DNA of 64,000 nucleotides from Streptococcus sanguinis (GTDB lineage Bacteria > Bacillota > Bacilli > Lactobacillales > Streptococcaceae). The stretch covers positions 682,001 to 746,000 of the forward strand of contig NZ_CP054570.1 in NCBI RefSeq assembly GCF_013343115.1, read 5' to 3'. The position numbers were made by a program, and so were the translations under genes. Numbering within the stretch: position 1 is the first letter of the stretch; each line of letters begins with the position of its first letter. Under the pieces are notes generated by a model, which worked only from the letters and a program-made list of their open reading frames with translations, ran no database searches and was not told the origin of the DNA. This document shows positions 8,191 to 20,618 of this stretch, one piece after another.

Positions 8191-11100
8191 ATGAAATTAC
8201 TTTATACAGATATTCGCCATTCTTTGACCAAGGTTTTAGTGGCTGAGGCTGAGAGCTTGGTGGCGGCTGGTAAGCGAGTCTTTTATATTGCGCCTAATTC
8301 GCTATCTTTTGAGAAGGAGCGGGCGGTTTTGGAGTGCCTGAAGAACAAAGCTTCCTTTGCCATTACAGTGACGCGCTTTGCCCAGATGGCTCGATATTTT
8401 GTCCTCAATGATGTTCGGCAAGGGCAGAGTTTGGACGATATTGGTCTGGGAATGCTGATTTATCGGACCTTGACAGAGCTGGATGATGGAGAGCTTAAAG
8501 TCTATGGCCGTATTAAGAAGGATCCTCAGTTTATCCAGCAGCTGATGGATCTTTACCATGAACTGCAGACTGCCCAGATGTCCTTTGCGGATCTGGAATT
8601 TCTCGAGGAGCCTGAGAAGCGGGAGGATCTGGTCAAGATTTTTACAGCGGTGACTGCTGCTCTGAATAAGGGCGATTTTGATTCGTCTTCTCAGATTGCT
8701 GCTTTTGCCCAGCATATTCTGGCTGGCGACACAGATGAGGAATTGGAGAATCTAGCTCTGGTCATTGATGGCTTTACTCGTTTTTCTGCCGAAGAGGAAT
8801 ACCTGGTCGGTCTCCTGCATCGAAAAGGTGTGGAGATTGTCATCGGGACCTATGCCAGCCAAAAAGCCTATCGAGCAGCCTTTCGTGAAGGCAATCTCTA
8901 TCAGGCCAGCGTGGATTTTTTGAGAAAGCTAGCCGAGGACTATCAGGTCAAGCCTGACTATATCTCTCATGCGGAAGCGGAAGATGCCTTTGGACGGATT
9001 TCCAAGGTCTTGGAGAGTCGTTATGATTTTTCTGAGCCGGCTGTTGAAGTTAGTGAGACAGATCGCTCACAGCTTCAAATTTGGGCTACTATGAACCAGA
9101 AAGAAGAGTTGGAGTATGTGGCTAAGTCCATCCGGCAGCGGGTTCATGATGGTGTGCACTATAAGGATATTCGTCTGCTTTTGGGAGATGTAGAAGCCTA
9201 CCAGCTTCAGCTCAAGACTATTTTTGACCAATATCAGATTCCCTACTATCTGGGGCGGAGCGAGTCAATGGCCCAGCATCCGCTGGTCCAGTTTGTCGAG
9301 TCCTTGGAGCGGCTCAAACGCTATAATTTTCAACTGGAAGACCTGCTCAATCTCTTAAAGACAGGGCTCTACGGCGATTTGACTCAGGAAGAGCTGGATC
9401 ATTTTGAGCAATATCTGCGCTTTGCGGACATTAAGGGAGCAGCCAAGCTAGCCAAGGATTTCACGGCCAATAGCCAAGGAAAATTTGACCTAGACCGTCT
9501 CAATCATATTCGTCGTCGGGTTATGACTCCATTGCAAGATTTTTTCAAATCCCGTAGCCAGACAACGTCGGGGCTCTTAGCTAAATTTACAGAATTTGTC
9601 CAAGTGGCCCGTTTGTCTGACAATTTGACGGCTCTGCTGCAGGGAGAAAGTCAGCAGGAGCAGGAGCGCCATGAGGAAGTCTGGAAGGCTTTCAGCCATG
9701 TCTTAGAGCAGTTTGCTCAGGTCTTTGCAGATAGTAAGGTCAAACTGGATGATTTTCTAGCCTTGGTCTTGTCAGGTATGCTTTTGTCCAACTACCGGAC
9801 GGTACCGGCGACAGTAGATGTGGTCAAGGTCCAGTCTTATGACCTGATAGAGCCTTTAGCAGCTCCTTACGTCTACGCGATTGGACTGACCCAAGAGCGT
9901 TTCCCGAAAATCGCGCAAAACAAGAGTCTGCTTAGTGATGAAGACCGGGCTCGGCTCAATGATGCAACGGATTCTCAGGCGGAACTCCAGATTGCCAGCT
10001 CAGAAAATCTCAAAAAGAATCGCTATACGGCTCTGTCGCTGATGAATTCTGCTACCAAAGAGCTGGTCTTGTCTGCGCCGGCCTTGGTCAATGAAGTAGA
10101 GGACAGCATGTCGACCTATCTGCTGGAATTGACTGCAGCTCCGCTTTCCTTGCCTATCATTGTCAAAAAGCCTCAGGCTTCCAGTGACGATATTGGCAGC
10201 TACCGAGCTCTACTTTCTCAAATTATCGAGCTTCACCAAGAGGAGATTGATCGAGAGTGGACAGCGGAGGAGCAGACTTTTTGGGCGGTGGCTGTACGGG
10301 TTCTGCGCAAGAAATTGGCAGCAGAAGGCATCAGCATTCCGCACATCAGCAAGGAACTGAAAACGGAGTCTCTACAGCCAGAAACTCTGCAAGCCCTCTA
10401 CCCTCAGGAGCAGCCTCTCCGACTTTCAGCGTCTGCTCTAAACGAATATTTTCGGCATCAGTATGCTTATTTTCTCAAGTATGTTCTGCGCCTGCAGGAA
10501 GAGTGGACCATTCATCCTGATGCTCGCAGCCATGGGATTTTCCTCCACCGGATCTTTGAAAAGGTTCTGCAGGATGATTCGTCGGCTGATTTTGACCGGC
10601 GTTTAGCACAAGCTATGGAAGAGACCAGTCGAGAGGCCGAGTTTGAGAGCATCTACGGTGAGTCAGGACAGACCCGTTTTGCCCGCCAGCTCTTGCTAGA
10701 TACGGCGAGGGCGACCGGCCGTGTGCTAGCTCATCCAAGCGGGATTGAGACCATTGGTGAGGAGACAGGCTTTGGTTCTGCTTCTAAGCCTTTCCTGACC
10801 TTGGGAAATGGCAGAGCAGTGACCGTGAGCGGTAAGGTGGACCGGATTGACCGTCTGACCAAGACCGAGAGTCTGGGAGTGGTGGACTATAAGTCTGGCG
10901 ATATTAAGTTCAGCTTTGAAAAGTTCTTTAATGGACTGAATTCTCAGCTGCCAACCTATCTAGCAGCGATTGAAGAGTTAGCAGACTATCAAGAGGATAA
11001 GGGGACTTTTGGCGCCATGTATTTGCAGATGACCGATCCGATTGTGGCGCTTAAAGATACCAAGACCTTGGCGGATGCAGTCAATCAGTCTATGAAACCA

Positions 11101-11472
11101 CTCCAGTACAAGGGGCTTTTTGTGGCTGATGCTGTCAAGGAGCTTGGTCCGCTCTATGAAAAAAATAAGACCAACTTGCTGAGCCAGGAAGACTTGGACT
11201 TGCTGCTGGCCTATAATGCTTATCTCTACAAAAAAGCTGCAGAAGGCATTCTATCAGGCCATTTTGCAGTCAATCCTTATACAGAGAATGGTCGCAGCAT
11301 TGCACCTTATGTGGAGCAGTTTAAGGCCATTACAGGCTTTGAAGCCAATCTACACTTGGGACAGGCACGCCAATTAGAAAAGCTGGATGCAAGCAAGTTT
11401 GATAGGCGTCCGACTGGTGAGAAGTTGCGTCAGGCCTGGCTAGAAAAGATGAGGGAGGAGATGGAAAGATGA
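8191..11472 (+). CDS. rexB: RexB, AddB-like subunit of the RexAB helicase-nuclease
   Basis: A 1093-residue subunit of the streptococcal counterpart of AddAB/RecBCD, which resects double-strand DNA ends for recombination. The N-terminal helicase-like half has no P-loop: where AddB has a GxxGxGKS the sequence is [10 protein letters not shown], so it cannot hydrolyse ATP. The C-terminal RecB-type nuclease domain is intact (VDRIDRL...VVDYKSG). The first iron-sulfur cysteine of AddB is absent ([14 protein letters not shown] in its place), consistent with RexB proteins lacking the cluster. Its stop overlaps the rexA start as ATGA. Confidence 0.95.
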   Translation: MKLLYTDIRHSLTKVLVAEAESLVAAGKRVFYIAPNSLSFEKERAVLECLKNKASFAITVTRFAQMARYFVLNDVRQGQSLDDIGLGMLIYRTLTELDDGELKVYGRIKKDPQFIQQLMDLYHELQTAQMSFADLEFLEEPEKREDLVKIFTAVTAALNKGDFDSSSQIAAFAQHILAGDTDEELENLALVIDGFTRFSAEEEYLVGLLHRKGVEIVIGTYASQKAYRAAFREGNLYQASVDFLRKLAEDYQVKPDYISHAEAEDAFGRISKVLESRYDFSEPAVEVSETDRSQLQIWATMNQKEELEYVAKSIRQRVHDGVHYKDIRLLLGDVEAYQLQLKTIFDQYQIPYYLGRSESMAQHPLVQFVESLERLKRYNFQLEDLLNLLKTGLYGDLTQEELDHFEQYLRFADIKGAAKLAKDFTANSQGKFDLDRLNHIRRRVMTPLQDFFKSRSQTTSGLLAKFTEFVQVARLSDNLTALLQGESQQEQERHEEVWKAFSHVLEQFAQVFADSKVKLDDFLALVLSGMLLSNYRTVPATVDVVKVQSYDLIEPLAAPYVYAIGLTQERFPKIAQNKSLLSDEDRARLNDATDSQAELQIASSENLKKNRYTALSLMNSATKELVLSAPALVNEVEDSMSTYLLELTAAPLSLPIIVKKPQASSDDIGSYRALLSQIIELHQEEIDREWTAEEQTFWAVAVRVLRKKLAAEGISIPHISKELKTESLQPETLQALYPQEQPLRLSASALNEYFRHQYAYFLKYVLRLQEEWTIHPDARSHGIFLHRIFEKVLQDDSSADFDRRLAQAMEETSREAEFESIYGESGQTRFARQLLLDTARATGRVLAHPSGIETIGEETGFGSASKPFLTLGNGRAVTVSGKVDRIDRLTKTESLGVVDYKSGDIKFSFEKFFNGLNSQLPTYLAAIEELADYQEDKGTFGAMYLQMTDPIVALKDTKTLADAVNQSMKPLQYKGLFVADAVKELGPLYEKNKTNLLSQEDLDLLLAYNAYLYKKAAEGILSGHFAVNPYTENGRSIAPYVEQFKAITGFEANLHLGQARQLEKLDASKFDRRPTGEKLRQAWLEKMREEMER

Positions 11473-14400
11473 AGAGAATTCCTTTTTTAACTGCGGAAGA
11501 GATTGCTCTTAAGCAAGCCCAAGAAGCTGCTTCGGACAAGCCACAGAAAAAGACGGCAGAGCAGATTGAGGCCATCTACTCCTCTGGCCAGAATATTCTA
11601 GTCTCCGCATCGGCCGGCTCGGGTAAGACTTTTGTCATGGTCCAACGAATCATAGACAAGATTCTTCGAGGTGTTGCTGTCAGTCAGCTCTTTATCTCGA
11701 CCTTTACTGTCAAGGCGGCAGGAGAGCTCAAAGAGAGGCTGGAGAAGGAACTGGGTCAGGCCTTGAAGGAGGCTGAAAGTCCTGAACTCAAGCAACATTT
11801 GGCCCAGCAATTGGCTGATCTGCCCAATGCTGACATTGGCACCATGGACGCCTTTACCCAGAAAGTACTTAGTCGCTATGGTTACCTGCTTGGTTTAGCA
11901 CCGAATTTTCGGATTCTCCAGTCTGCCAGTGAGCAGCTGATTCTGCAAAATGAAGTCTTTAGCCAAGTATTTGATCGTTACTATAACAGCGAGCGTCAGG
12001 ATTTGTTTAGCCGTTTGGTTAAGAATTTTACTGGTAAGCGCAAGGATTTATCAGGCTTCCGGGAGCAAGTTTATCGGATTTACAGCTTTCTGCAGTCAAC
12101 CAGCAGTCCTCAGCGCTGGCTGAAGGAAACCTTCCTTTATGGCTATGAGCACAGCGACTTTGAAGCAGAGAGAGAGCGGATATTTGGTCAAATCAAATCA
12201 GCTCTTTTGGAACTGGAAGCTTTCTTTTCTGCCCATATGGAGCATGAGGGGAGAGAATTTGCAGGTGCTAAATATCAGGAAAATGTCCAAGATGCTCTGA
12301 CCCTCTTAGCAGGCCTGAATGAACTGTCCTCAATAGAGGAAACAGCTCAAATTCTCAAACAGATCGTGGCACTTTCTCAACTGTCCAATGGCCAGGTCTT
12401 TACAGCTCGGGTTGGCAAGAATGCAGACGAGCTCAAAAAAGAAATGGCCAAGGACTACAATGAAGCCAGGAAGCCTATGATTGAGCGGTTGCGCAGTTTT
12501 GACCAGCAGCTTTATCAACTGGACTTTATCGAGCAGCATCAGGATGAGTGTCTGCCTCTGGTTGAGCTTCTGCGGGATTTTGTGGCGGACTTTGCACAGG
12601 CTTACTTGGAGCGTAAGAAAGTAGAAAATGCCTTTGAATTTGGTGATATCAGCCATTTTGCTATTGAGATTTTAGAGACTTTTCCAGAGGTACGTCGCTT
12701 TTATCAGGAGCGCTACCACGAGGTCATGGTGGATGAGTATCAGGATACCAACCACACGCAGGAGCGCATGCTGGATTTGCTTGCCAGAGGGCAAAATCGC
12801 TTTATGGTGGGTGATATCAAGCAGTCTATCTATCGTTTCCGTCAAGCGGATCCGCAGATTTTCAGTGATAAGTTTAAGGCCTATCAAGAGGATAGCAGTC
12901 AGGGCAAGCTGATTGTCCTCAAGGAAAATTTCCGTAGTCATCTTGAGGTACTGGAAGCGACCAATGATGTTTTCAAACGCCTGATGGATGAAGAAGTCGG
13001 GGAAATTGACTACAATGAAACCCACTATCTGGTGGCTGGAAATCCTGTCAAACGCGAGCCTAATCTAGCTAACCGCGCTTCTTTCTTAATCTATGAAGGC
13101 TCTAAGGAGAGTCCGGAAGAGGAGGCTGATGAGGGCTTGCCACAGGCAGTATCAGCTGGGGAAGTGGACCTAGTCATCAAGGAAATCATTCGCTTGCACA
13201 ATGAAGAAGGAGTGGCTTTTAAAGATATTACGCTGCTGACGGCTTCCAGAACCCGCAATGATTTGATTTTAGCTGCCTTTGAGCAGCACCAGATTCCGCT
13301 GGTACCAGATGATGGCGCCGCAAACTATCTGCAGTCAGTAGAGGTCTTAGTCATGCTGGATACCCTGCGGACCATCAATAATCCGCTGAATGACTATGCC
13401 CTGACCGCCCTTCTCAAGTCTCCTATGTTTGACTTTGGTGAGGACGAGCTGGCTCGGCTGTCCCTGCAGGCCAGTCAAGAGCGTTCTCAGGAAAATCTCT
13501 ATGAAAAATTGCTCAATGTCCTCCAAGGAAGAGGTTTGAACCCTGCTTTAGTCACCCAGGAACTGCAGAAAAAGCTGCAGCACTTCCATGAGACCCTGCA
13601 AGGCTGGCGAACCTATTCCAAGACGCATTCGCTGTATGATTTGATTTGGAAGATTTACCAGGACCGTTTCTACTATGACATGGTGGGGACTCTGACCAAT
13701 GGTGCCCAGAGACAGGCCAATCTCTATGCTCTTTCTTTGCGGGCCAATGAGTATGAAAAGTCCAGCTTTAAAGGCCTGTCTCGCTTTATCGGGATGATAG
13801 ATCGTATCTTGGAAAACCAGCATGACCTAGCCAGTGTGCCAGTGGCGGTGCCTAAGGACGCCGTTCGTCTCATGACCATTCATAAGAGTAAGGGGCTGGA
13901 GTTCAAGTATGTCTTCCTGCTCAATATGGACAAGGCCTTCAACCGTCAGGATAGCAGCTCGGCTATTATCCTCAGCCGGACCAAAGGAGTCGGCATCAAG
14001 TATGTGGCGGATGTATCGGTGTCTGTGGAAGATCCTTATGCGCCGAATCAGCTGCGCATTTCCATGGATACGCTGCCTTATCAGCAGAATTTAGCAGAGC
14101 TGCAGTTGGCCAGTCTGTCTGAGCAGATGCGTTTGCTTTATGTGGCCATGACGCGGGCTGAAACCAAGCTTTATCTGGTCGGCAAGGGCAGTCAAGAGGC
14201 CTTGGATAAGCGTCAGTGGGGCAAGAGCCAACAAGGGCGTTTGTCTGCCAGTCTGCGCAGCCAACTCAGTAATTTCCAAGACTGGCTCTATGCCATTCAG
14301 GCTGTTTTTTCCGATGAGAATCTTGCCTACGAGACCCGTTTTGTCACTGATGAGGAGCTAACTGCTGAAGAGATAGGGCAGATTAATGAGCCTGTGCTCT

Positions 14401-15143
14401 TTCCAGCGGATGATTTGGCAAATAATCGTCAGACGGATGATATCCGTCGGGCTCTGGATATTTTAGAAAGCGTGGACCAGCTGAATAGCCAGTATCGCTC
14501 TGCTATTGAGTTACCTAGTGTACGAACTCCAAGCCAGATTAAGAAGTTTTATGAGCCAATCATGGATATGGATGGTCTGGATATCATGGATGAGCGAGCA
14601 GCTTTTCGGCCGCAGCCCAGCTTTGAGTTGCCTGATTTTGGCAAGAAAGCCAAAGTGACTGGGGCTCAAGTCGGCAGTGCCGTTCATGAACTCATGCAGC
14701 GGATTCCTTTAGATAGCAGGCCCAGCATGGCTGTACTTCGTTCTGCCTTGGCTCAGGTTCAGGCCGATGAAGCGGTCAAAAATCAGATTCAGCTGCCTAA
14801 GATTGCATCTTTCTTCGAGACGGATTTGGGACGCCTCTTGATTGAGAACAGTGACAGAGTTCGTCGAGAAGCACCATTTGCCATGCTCAAGCAAGATGAG
14901 GACAGCGGTCAGGAATTTGTTTTGCGGGGTATTTTGGATGGTTACCTGCTTTTTGAGGACCGAATCATTCTCTTTGACTACAAGACGGATAAATACAAGG
15001 ATTCGTCTGAGTTGATTGCTCGCTACCATGGCCAGCTAGACTTATATGCTCAAGCTCTCAGCCGTTCTTATGGCATTTCGCAGATTGAAAAATATTTGAT
15101 TCTGCTGGGTGGTGAGCAGCTGCAGGTGGTTAAGGTGGACTGA
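11469..15143 (+). CDS. rexA: RexA, AddA-like helicase-nuclease subunit
   Basis: A 1224-residue UvrD-type helicase fused to a RecB-family nuclease. Visible motifs are the Walker A ASAGSGKT (about residues 48-54), motif [24 protein letters not shown], motif [19 protein letters not shown] and [14 protein letters not shown], and the C-terminal nuclease GILDGY...[10 protein letters not shown]. It supplies the only ATPase of the RexAB complex, since RexB lacks a P-loop. It is coupled to rexB by a 4-base overlap. Length and motif order match streptococcal RexA. Confidence 0.96.
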   Translation: MKRIPFLTAEEIALKQAQEAASDKPQKKTAEQIEAIYSSGQNILVSASAGSGKTFVMVQRIIDKILRGVAVSQLFISTFTVKAAGELKERLEKELGQALKEAESPELKQHLAQQLADLPNADIGTMDAFTQKVLSRYGYLLGLAPNFRILQSASEQLILQNEVFSQVFDRYYNSERQDLFSRLVKNFTGKRKDLSGFREQVYRIYSFLQSTSSPQRWLKETFLYGYEHSDFEAERERIFGQIKSALLELEAFFSAHMEHEGREFAGAKYQENVQDALTLLAGLNELSSIEETAQILKQIVALSQLSNGQVFTARVGKNADELKKEMAKDYNEARKPMIERLRSFDQQLYQLDFIEQHQDECLPLVELLRDFVADFAQAYLERKKVENAFEFGDISHFAIEILETFPEVRRFYQERYHEVMVDEYQDTNHTQERMLDLLARGQNRFMVGDIKQSIYRFRQADPQIFSDKFKAYQEDSSQGKLIVLKENFRSHLEVLEATNDVFKRLMDEEVGEIDYNETHYLVAGNPVKREPNLANRASFLIYEGSKESPEEEADEGLPQAVSAGEVDLVIKEIIRLHNEEGVAFKDITLLTASRTRNDLILAAFEQHQIPLVPDDGAANYLQSVEVLVMLDTLRTINNPLNDYALTALLKSPMFDFGEDELARLSLQASQERSQENLYEKLLNVLQGRGLNPALVTQELQKKLQHFHETLQGWRTYSKTHSLYDLIWKIYQDRFYYDMVGTLTNGAQRQANLYALSLRANEYEKSSFKGLSRFIGMIDRILENQHDLASVPVAVPKDAVRLMTIHKSKGLEFKYVFLLNMDKAFNRQDSSSAIILSRTKGVGIKYVADVSVSVEDPYAPNQLRISMDTLPYQQNLAELQLASLSEQMRLLYVAMTRAETKLYLVGKGSQEALDKRQWGKSQQGRLSASLRSQLSNFQDWLYAIQAVFSDENLAYETRFVTDEELTAEEIGQINEPVLFPADDLANNRQTDDIRRALDILESVDQLNSQYRSAIELPSVRTPSQIKKFYEPIMDMDGLDIMDERAAFRPQPSFELPDFGKKAKVTGAQVGSAVHELMQRIPLDSRPSMAVLRSALAQVQADEAVKNQIQLPKIASFFETDLGRLLIENSDRVRREAPFAMLKQDEDSGQEFVLRGILDGYLLFEDRIILFDYKTDKYKDSSELIARYHGQLDLYAQALSRSYGISQIEKYLILLGGEQLQVVKVD

Positions 15144-15176
15144 TTCGTTTGTCGTGTTCGGAAAGGAAGGAAGCCT

Positions 15177-15482
15177 GTGGAACAGTTAGAACGCATTCAA
15201 AAAATGGAAAAGCACCTGAATAAATATTCTCAGGTATTGGCAAGAGCCCAGGAAGCTTTAGCTGAGCTGGAGCGCTGCCAGTCAGATTATATCCAGTTGA
15301 GGGACTACTATACTGGTCAGGAATTTTTTGATGATTTAGAATTCTCGAATGGACCGGATTTCCCTGAAAATATAGCTTGCGGCGTCTTAAGCGAAGATGC
15401 TGTCTATGACCTGATGGGGGAGCATTTTGAGACAGCGATTAATCTGTTGGATTTGTCTAGTTCCATGCTGAAAGAACGTTAA
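15177..15482 (+). CDS. DUF4298 small protein
   Basis: A 101-residue coiled-coil-rich protein. An N-terminal helix (MEQLERIQKMEKHLNKYSQV) leads to the LRDYYTGQEFFDDLE segment typical of DUF4298, then a short acidic tail. The start is GTG at 15177, preceded by AAAGGAAGG at 15162. It lies 33 bases after rexA and is probably its last co-transcribed gene. Function is unknown; the link to RexAB is positional only. Confidence 0.75.
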   Translation: MEQLERIQKMEKHLNKYSQVLARAQEALAELERCQSDYIQLRDYYTGQEFFDDLEFSNGPDFPENIACGVLSEDAVYDLMGEHFETAINLLDLSSSMLKER

Positions 15483-15526
15483 TTTATTTAGAAAGAAAAA
15501 ATAATTAATTTTTTTCAATTTTCCTC

Positions 15527-15555
15527 TTGCTTTTTAATAAAAATTCATGTAGAAT
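15527..15555 (+). promoter_or_regulatory. his operon promoter
   Basis: TTGCTT at 15527 and TAGAAT at 15550 with a 17-base spacer, immediately before the T-box leader. Transcription should begin near 15562. Confidence 0.65.
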
Positions 15556-15574
15556 ATTCAACAATAAATTGAAA

Positions 15575-15826
15575 GCGATGAGAGAAAAAGTCTAAGACAA
15601 GAAACAGAGAGTGCCTAATGGTGAGACGGCGCGCAATCCTTAGACGACACATTCTTGAGTGCGGATGCGAAATCAGTCAGCAGTCTGAGACTAGTGTCCG
15701 ACGGCTGATTGCCGTTATCAATCTGGAGTCTCGTACTCCCAGAGGGTCCTCAGGCGACTGGGGTCCGAATAAAGGTGGAACCGCGTGTCAACGTCCTTGC
15801 AAAGTTTTTTTGCGAGGGCTTTTTAT
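15575..15826 (+). promoter_or_regulatory. T-box riboswitch, histidine specifier
   Basis: The leader contains the invariant T-box element AAAGGTGGAACCGCG (15771-15785) and an overlapping terminator (15793-15825, CCTTGCAAA paired with TTTGCGAGG, then T-run). Stem I begins with GCGATGAGAG; GTCTAAG (15590-15596) pairs with CTTAGAC (15639-15645). Directly 3' is GACACA, placing CAC (15648-15650), a His codon, in the specifier position. Uncharged tRNA-His should stabilise the antiterminator and allow hisC-K expression. This leader plus the promoter fills most of the gene-free stretch 15483-15954. Confidence 0.92.
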
Positions 15827-15954
15827 TATATTTAAATTAGAAGATTCCCCTATTTTCCTTTAGCAAAGTGGTAAATTTCGTTTTTCATTTATTAGAAGTT
15901 CTAAAAGATAATCAGAATCAGATAATGGCTAGTGTGTGAAAGAGAGGTGGCAGG

Positions 15955-17013
15955 ATGGTTAAGCTAAAAGGTCTCAGGCAGATTAATCCCTATGTAGCAG
16001 GGCAGCAGCCCAATGAGCCAGACATGATTAAGCTCAATACCAATGAAAATGCTTATGGACCAAGCCCTAAGGTGGCAGAGGCCCTGCAGAACTTTGATGC
16101 CCAAGAGTTGCGCAAATATTCCAGTTTGGATCAGGCGGAGCTTTGTCAGGCTTTGGCGGCCAACTTGGGTGTATCACCCGACCAGCTCATTATCGGAAAC
16201 GGAAGTGACGACATCTTGTCCATGGCTTTTCTGGCCTTCTTTAACAGTGGCGAGTCGGTCTTATTTCCAGACTTGACCTATGGTTTTTACAAGGTCTGGG
16301 CTGACCTCTACCACGTGCCTTTTCGCGAAATCCCTCTGACAGCTGATTTTGAGGTCCATCCGTCAGATTATTTTGGAGATAATGGCGGCATTATCCTAGC
16401 TAATCCTAATGCTCCGACGGGGATTTATCTGCCGCTGGAACAGTTGGAGGAAATTCTGGCGTCCAATCAAGATGTGGTCGTGGTGGTGGACGAGGCCTAT
16501 ATTCACTTTGGTGGTCAATCTGCCCTGCCTCTTCTAGAAACCTATCCTAACCTCTTTATCACGCGGACCTTTTCCAAGGATGCGGCCTTGGCTGGTCTGC
16601 GGGTGGGCTACGGCATCGGCCATCCAGACTTAATAGCTGTCATGAAAGCTGTCAAGGACTCCATTAATCCTTACTCAGTGGATATGTTAGCAGAGCGCTT
16701 GGCTCTTGCAGCGGTGAAAGATTGGGATTATTATCTCGAGACCGGTAGAGCCATTCAAGAGACCCGAGATTGGTTTGCTGGAGAATTGGCTGCGCTGGAT
16801 TTCCAAGTTCTGCCTAGTCAGACCAACTTTGTCCTAGCCCAGCCTACTAGAATCTCTGCAGCAGAGCTTTTTCAGCAGCTAGAGGAGCTTCAGATTTATG
16901 TGCGGTATTTTCCAAAAGCAGAGCGAATCAAAGACTTTCTGCGCATCTCTATCGGACGGCGAGAGGAGATGGAAACAGTCCTGGCAGCTATCGAGGAAAT
17001 TTGCAGCAGCTGA
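15955..17013 (+). CDS. hisC: histidinol-phosphate aminotransferase
   Basis: A 352-residue fold-type I PLP enzyme converting imidazole acetol-phosphate and glutamate to histidinol-phosphate. The active-site parts are clear: ANPNAPTG near 149-156, [10 protein letters not shown] near 178-187, and [16 protein letters not shown] with the Schiff-base Lys208. It is first behind the histidine T-box, with AGAGGTGG before the ATG. First-gene position of hisC and presence of hisZ next door match other streptococcal his operons. Confidence 0.96.
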   Translation: MVKLKGLRQINPYVAGQQPNEPDMIKLNTNENAYGPSPKVAEALQNFDAQELRKYSSLDQAELCQALAANLGVSPDQLIIGNGSDDILSMAFLAFFNSGESVLFPDLTYGFYKVWADLYHVPFREIPLTADFEVHPSDYFGDNGGIILANPNAPTGIYLPLEQLEEILASNQDVVVVVDEAYIHFGGQSALPLLETYPNLFITRTFSKDAALAGLRVGYGIGHPDLIAVMKAVKDSINPYSVDMLAERLALAAVKDWDYYLETGRAIQETRDWFAGELAALDFQVLPSQTNFVLAQPTRISAAELFQQLEELQIYVRYFPKAERIKDFLRISIGRREEMETVLAAIEEICSS

Positions 17014-17068
17014 GAGTTTGACTCAAAGCCAGCCAGTGTAAGAATAGAGCAAGAAAGGAAAGCAGCCT

Positions 17069-18058
17069 ATGAATAAAATCACCCTTCCGATTGGCATGCA
17101 CGACAAGCTTTTCAAGAGGGCGCGTGTGACTTACGAGATTGAGCGGGACATCAGTGATTTTCTGATGGCTCAGGGCTTCAATCGGATTGACACGCCGACT
17201 TTGGAGCATTTTGAGGTCTTCAGTGACCATGTGGAACCCCATCATTATCATCTTTTCGATAAAAAAGGCGAGCTATTGGTGCTGCGGCCAGATGTAACTA
17301 GCCAGATTGGTCGGGTTATTGCTTCGACCAGGGTTCATACGCCGACTAAGTTTTCCTATTCGGGCAAGGTTTTTCACTATCAAGAAGAACTGCGCGGTCT
17401 TGCTAACGAGCTCAGTCAAGCAGGTATTGAGATTATCGGCTATCCAGCTCGCGAGGCGGTGCTTGAGGCTATCAAGACAGCCAAGCAGTCGCTGGATTTG
17501 GCGCAGGTTAAGTCTTATCAGTTTGAGTTTTCCCATGCGGCAATCTTGCAGACCATCCTAGAGAGTTTGGCCTTGGATTCGCAGGAGGAGGCCCAGCTGC
17601 TAGATTATATTCGCAAGAAAAATAGGACGGGACTCTTTGAATTCACCCAGACCAGATCGAGTGAATTTGATGATTTTTTACAAGAGCTTCCCTATCTGTT
17701 TGGTCCTAGCCAACAGGTTTTAGCTAGGGCTAGAGAGATAGTTGACAACGAGCGGATATTGATGGCTTTAGATGATGTGGAGCAAGTTTTGCGGAGCCTA
17801 TCAGGCTTGCTGGATCAGACAACCATGGACTTGGGGCAGGTAGCGGCCATGCCTTACTATACTGGCCTTACCTTCAAGGTCTTTGGCGACCGAGTGCCAG
17901 ATGCCTTTCTATCTGGTGGTCGCTATGACCAGCTTTTCAAGCGCTTCGGGGCAGCAGAGCTGACAGCTATCGGCTGGTCCCTAGACATTGACAGTGTCTA
18001 TCAGTCCATTCATGATGACCTGCCTGACGAGGGCGGAAAGGGAGGTGATGGCAGATGA
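17069..18058 (+). CDS. hisZ: ATP phosphoribosyltransferase regulatory subunit
   Basis: A 329-residue paralogue of histidyl-tRNA synthetase that partners the short HisG and gives it feedback control by histidine. The class II synthetase core is recognisable ([39 protein letters not shown]), but the protein lacks the anticodon-binding domain, so it is not HisRS. AGGAAAG precedes the ATG. The stop overlaps the hisG start by 4 bases, fitting the 1:1 complex. Confidence 0.93.
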   Translation: MNKITLPIGMHDKLFKRARVTYEIERDISDFLMAQGFNRIDTPTLEHFEVFSDHVEPHHYHLFDKKGELLVLRPDVTSQIGRVIASTRVHTPTKFSYSGKVFHYQEELRGLANELSQAGIEIIGYPAREAVLEAIKTAKQSLDLAQVKSYQFEFSHAAILQTILESLALDSQEEAQLLDYIRKKNRTGLFEFTQTRSSEFDDFLQELPYLFGPSQQVLARAREIVDNERILMALDDVEQVLRSLSGLLDQTTMDLGQVAAMPYYTGLTFKVFGDRVPDAFLSGGRYDQLFKRFGAAELTAIGWSLDIDSVYQSIHDDLPDEGGKGGDGR

Positions 18059-18699
18059 GTCAGATTACCATTGCCCTGACCAAGGGGCGGATTGAGGAAG
18101 ATACGGTCAAGCTCTTGACCCAGGCTGGCTTTGATATGTCCTTCATGGCAGACAAGGGGCGCAGCTTGATTTTTGAAAGCCCCGACGGTCGCTTTCGCTT
18201 TCTCTTGGTCAAAGGGCCTGATGTGACGACCTATGTGCGCAATGGAGTTGCTGATCTAGGAATTGTCGGCAAGGACATTCTCTTTGAGCATCCGACCGGC
18301 TATCTGGAGCTGCTGGATCTGAACTTTGGCCTTTGTAAATTTTCACTAGCCTCAGTGCCCAGCTATGAACCTCATGATCACAAGCGCAAGCGGATTGCGA
18401 CCAAGTACCCAACAGTAGCGACTGATTATTTTAATCAAAAAGGGGAAGATGTGGAAATCATCTCCATCCAAGGCAGTGTGGAGATTTCACCGGTGCTGGG
18501 CTTGGCGGATGCCATTGTTGATATTGTGGAAACGGGGCATACCCTGTCAGCTAACGGCCTGCTGGTTTTTGAAGACATTTGTCGGGTGTCAGCTCGGCTC
18601 ATTGCCAATCAGGCTTCCCTGAAAAATAACCCGGATATCATGCCTTTTGTGGCAAGGATTGAATCCCTAGTAGGAAGAAGAGAGGTGGCTTTTAAATGA
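18055..18699 (+). CDS. hisG: ATP phosphoribosyltransferase, short catalytic form
   Basis: A 214-residue short-form HisG that joins ATP and PRPP in the first step of histidine synthesis. It begins [18 protein letters not shown] and holds the PRPP-binding region [15 protein letters not shown]. It lacks the C-terminal regulatory domain of long HisG, which explains the neighbouring hisZ. It overlaps hisZ and hisD by 4 bases at each end. Confidence 0.96.
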   Translation: MSQITIALTKGRIEEDTVKLLTQAGFDMSFMADKGRSLIFESPDGRFRFLLVKGPDVTTYVRNGVADLGIVGKDILFEHPTGYLELLDLNFGLCKFSLASVPSYEPHDHKRKRIATKYPTVATDYFNQKGEDVEIISIQGSVEISPVLGLADAIVDIVETGHTLSANGLLVFEDICRVSARLIANQASLKNNPDIMPFVARIESLVGRREVAFK

Positions 18700-19988
18700 C
18701 AATTATCAAGCGTTTAAGCGGAAGTAACGAAGAAATTTCACGGATTTTATACGAAGAGCAGCTGCAGCTTAGTCAGCAGAACTTAGATGTGGAAGAAGCA
18801 GTGGCTGAGATTATTGAAAGGGTCAAACAGGACGGTGACCAAGCTTTAAGAGACTATACCATGCTCTTTGACAAGGTTGAGGTGACAGATTTTGAGATTG
18901 GGCAGGAGCTGATTGATCAGGCTTTTGAGGAGATTGATTCAGAGGTCTTGACTGCCCTGAAAAATGCCCAAGCCAATATCGAATCCTACCACCGCCAGCA
19001 GTTGGAGACTGGTTTTGAGGATAGTCACAGCGAGGGCGTTGTCCGTGGTCAGTTGATTCGGCCGATTGAACGGGTCGGCACCTATGTACCTGGGGGCACC
19101 GCAGCTTATCCATCCTCCGTCCTCATGAATGTTATCCCAGCCAAGATTGCCGGTGTCAAGGAAATCATCATGATTACACCGCCCCAAGAGCACTTTACCC
19201 CAGCGATTTTGGTCGCTGCCAAGCTGGCTGGTGTGGATCGGATTTTCCAAATTGGCGGAGCCCAAGGCGTAGCAGCCCTGGCTTATGGAACTGAGACCAT
19301 TCCCAAGGTGGATAAGATAACGGGACCAGGCAATATCTTTGTGGCTACGGCAAAGAAGATGGTTTATGGGGTCGTGGGGATTGACATGATTGCTGGTCCT
19401 TCGGAGATTGGAGTCATTGCGGATCGTTCAGCCAGTCCCGTCTATGTGGCAGCTGACCTCCTGTCGCAAGCCGAGCATGACAAGCTGGCTCGGGCTATTC
19501 TAGTGACCGACTCGGAGGAGCTGGCAGACCAAGTGGAAGCAGAGCTAGACAGACAGCTGAAAGAGCTGCCGCGAGAGGAAATCGCGCGTGCTTCGATTGA
19601 GAACAACGGCCGTATCATCCTTGCGCCTTCCAAGGAAGCTATGTTTGAGCTTATGAATCAGGTGGCACCTGAGCATTTGGAAATTGCCATGGATGATGCT
19701 TACAGCTATCTGGATCAGGTTGAAAATGCTGGCTCTGTCTTTCTGGGGCATTATACCAGTGAGCCGATCGGTGACTATTATGCGGGAGCCAATCACGTTT
19801 TGCCGACAACCAGCACCAGCCGCTTTTCATCAGCTCTGGGGGTCTATGATTTTATCAAGCGTATCCAGTACATTCAGTACAGCCGTGCTGCTGTAGGGGC
19901 AGCTGACAAGGATATTACCAGTCTGGCCTATGCAGAAGGCCTGCAGGGACATGCCAAGGCCATCGAAGCCCGCAGACAGGAAAAATAA
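18696..19988 (+). CDS. hisD: histidinol dehydrogenase
   Basis: A 430-residue zinc enzyme that oxidises histidinol to histidine in two NAD-dependent steps. The family signature is visible ([21 protein letters not shown]... [11 protein letters not shown]), with later QAEHD and the Glu/His pair in VAPEHLE and GANHVLPT. Full length for the family. Start ATG overlaps the hisG stop. Confidence 0.96.
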   Translation: MTIIKRLSGSNEEISRILYEEQLQLSQQNLDVEEAVAEIIERVKQDGDQALRDYTMLFDKVEVTDFEIGQELIDQAFEEIDSEVLTALKNAQANIESYHRQQLETGFEDSHSEGVVRGQLIRPIERVGTYVPGGTAAYPSSVLMNVIPAKIAGVKEIIMITPPQEHFTPAILVAAKLAGVDRIFQIGGAQGVAALAYGTETIPKVDKITGPGNIFVATAKKMVYGVVGIDMIAGPSEIGVIADRSASPVYVAADLLSQAEHDKLARAILVTDSEELADQVEAELDRQLKELPREEIARASIENNGRIILAPSKEAMFELMNQVAPEHLEIAMDDAYSYLDQVENAGSVFLGHYTSEPIGDYYAGANHVLPTTSTSRFSSALGVYDFIKRIQYIQYSRAAVGAADKDITSLAYAEGLQGHAKAIEARRQEK

Positions 19989-19999
19989 AAGGAGTTGCC

Positions 20000-20584
20000 A
20001 TGAGACAAGCCGAAATCAAGCGAAAAACACAGGAGACCGATATTGAACTAGCTGTCAATCTCGACCAACAGGAGCCGGTAGCTATTGAGACTGGTGTCGG
20101 ATTCTTTGACCACATGTTGACCCTTTTTGCCCGCCACAGTAGGATTTCTCTGACGGTCAAGGCTGAAGGCGACCTTTGGGTGGACAGCCATCATACGGTC
20201 GAGGATGTGGGCATCGTGTTAGGACAGGCTCTGCGTCAGGCTTTGGGAGACAAGGCCGGCATCAACCGCTACGGTACTAGCTTTGTACCCATGGATGAAA
20301 CACTAGGTATGGCTAGTCTAGACCTATCAGGTCGCTCCTATCTGGTCTTTGAGGCTGATTTTGATAATCCCAAGCTTGGGAACTTTGACACCGAGCTGGT
20401 GGAGGAATTTTTCCAAGCCCTAGCCTTTAATCTGCAGATGAATCTGCACATGAAAATCCTTCATGGCAAGAACAGTCACCATAAGGCGGAAAGCCTCTTT
20501 AAAGCGACTGGCCGAGCTCTACGGGAGGCTATTACGATAAATCCAGAGATTCATGGAGTCAACTCCACTAAGGGCTTGCTTTAG
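20000..20584 (+). CDS. hisB: imidazoleglycerol-phosphate dehydratase
   Basis: A 194-residue monofunctional HisB, dehydrating imidazoleglycerol-phosphate. Metal-binding motifs are seen twice: FFDHML and [11 protein letters not shown] in the first half, and [19 protein letters not shown] in the second. It has no N-terminal phosphatase domain, so histidinol phosphatase must come from the PHP enzyme encoded at 23508. AAGGAG is 7 bases before the ATG. Confidence 0.96.
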   Translation: MRQAEIKRKTQETDIELAVNLDQQEPVAIETGVGFFDHMLTLFARHSRISLTVKAEGDLWVDSHHTVEDVGIVLGQALRQALGDKAGINRYGTSFVPMDETLGMASLDLSGRSYLVFEADFDNPKLGNFDTELVEEFFQALAFNLQMNLHMKILHGKNSHHKAESLFKATGRALREAITINPEIHGVNSTKGLL

Positions 20585-20618
20585 CTTGTCCTTCTGAGTG
20601 AAAGGAGTTGATGTAGAG

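Noticed and set aside
12330..13025. Minus-strand frames of 108 and 117 codons
   Set aside because: Both are shadows of rexA, with no ribosome site or family features.
15618..15863. An 81-codon open frame upstream of hisC
   Set aside because: It lies entirely on the T-box leader and its terminator; its peptide has no gene-like features.
17069..18058. Histidyl-tRNA synthetase
   Set aside because: The protein is about 100 residues too short and lacks the anticodon-binding domain; its place before short hisG makes it HisZ.
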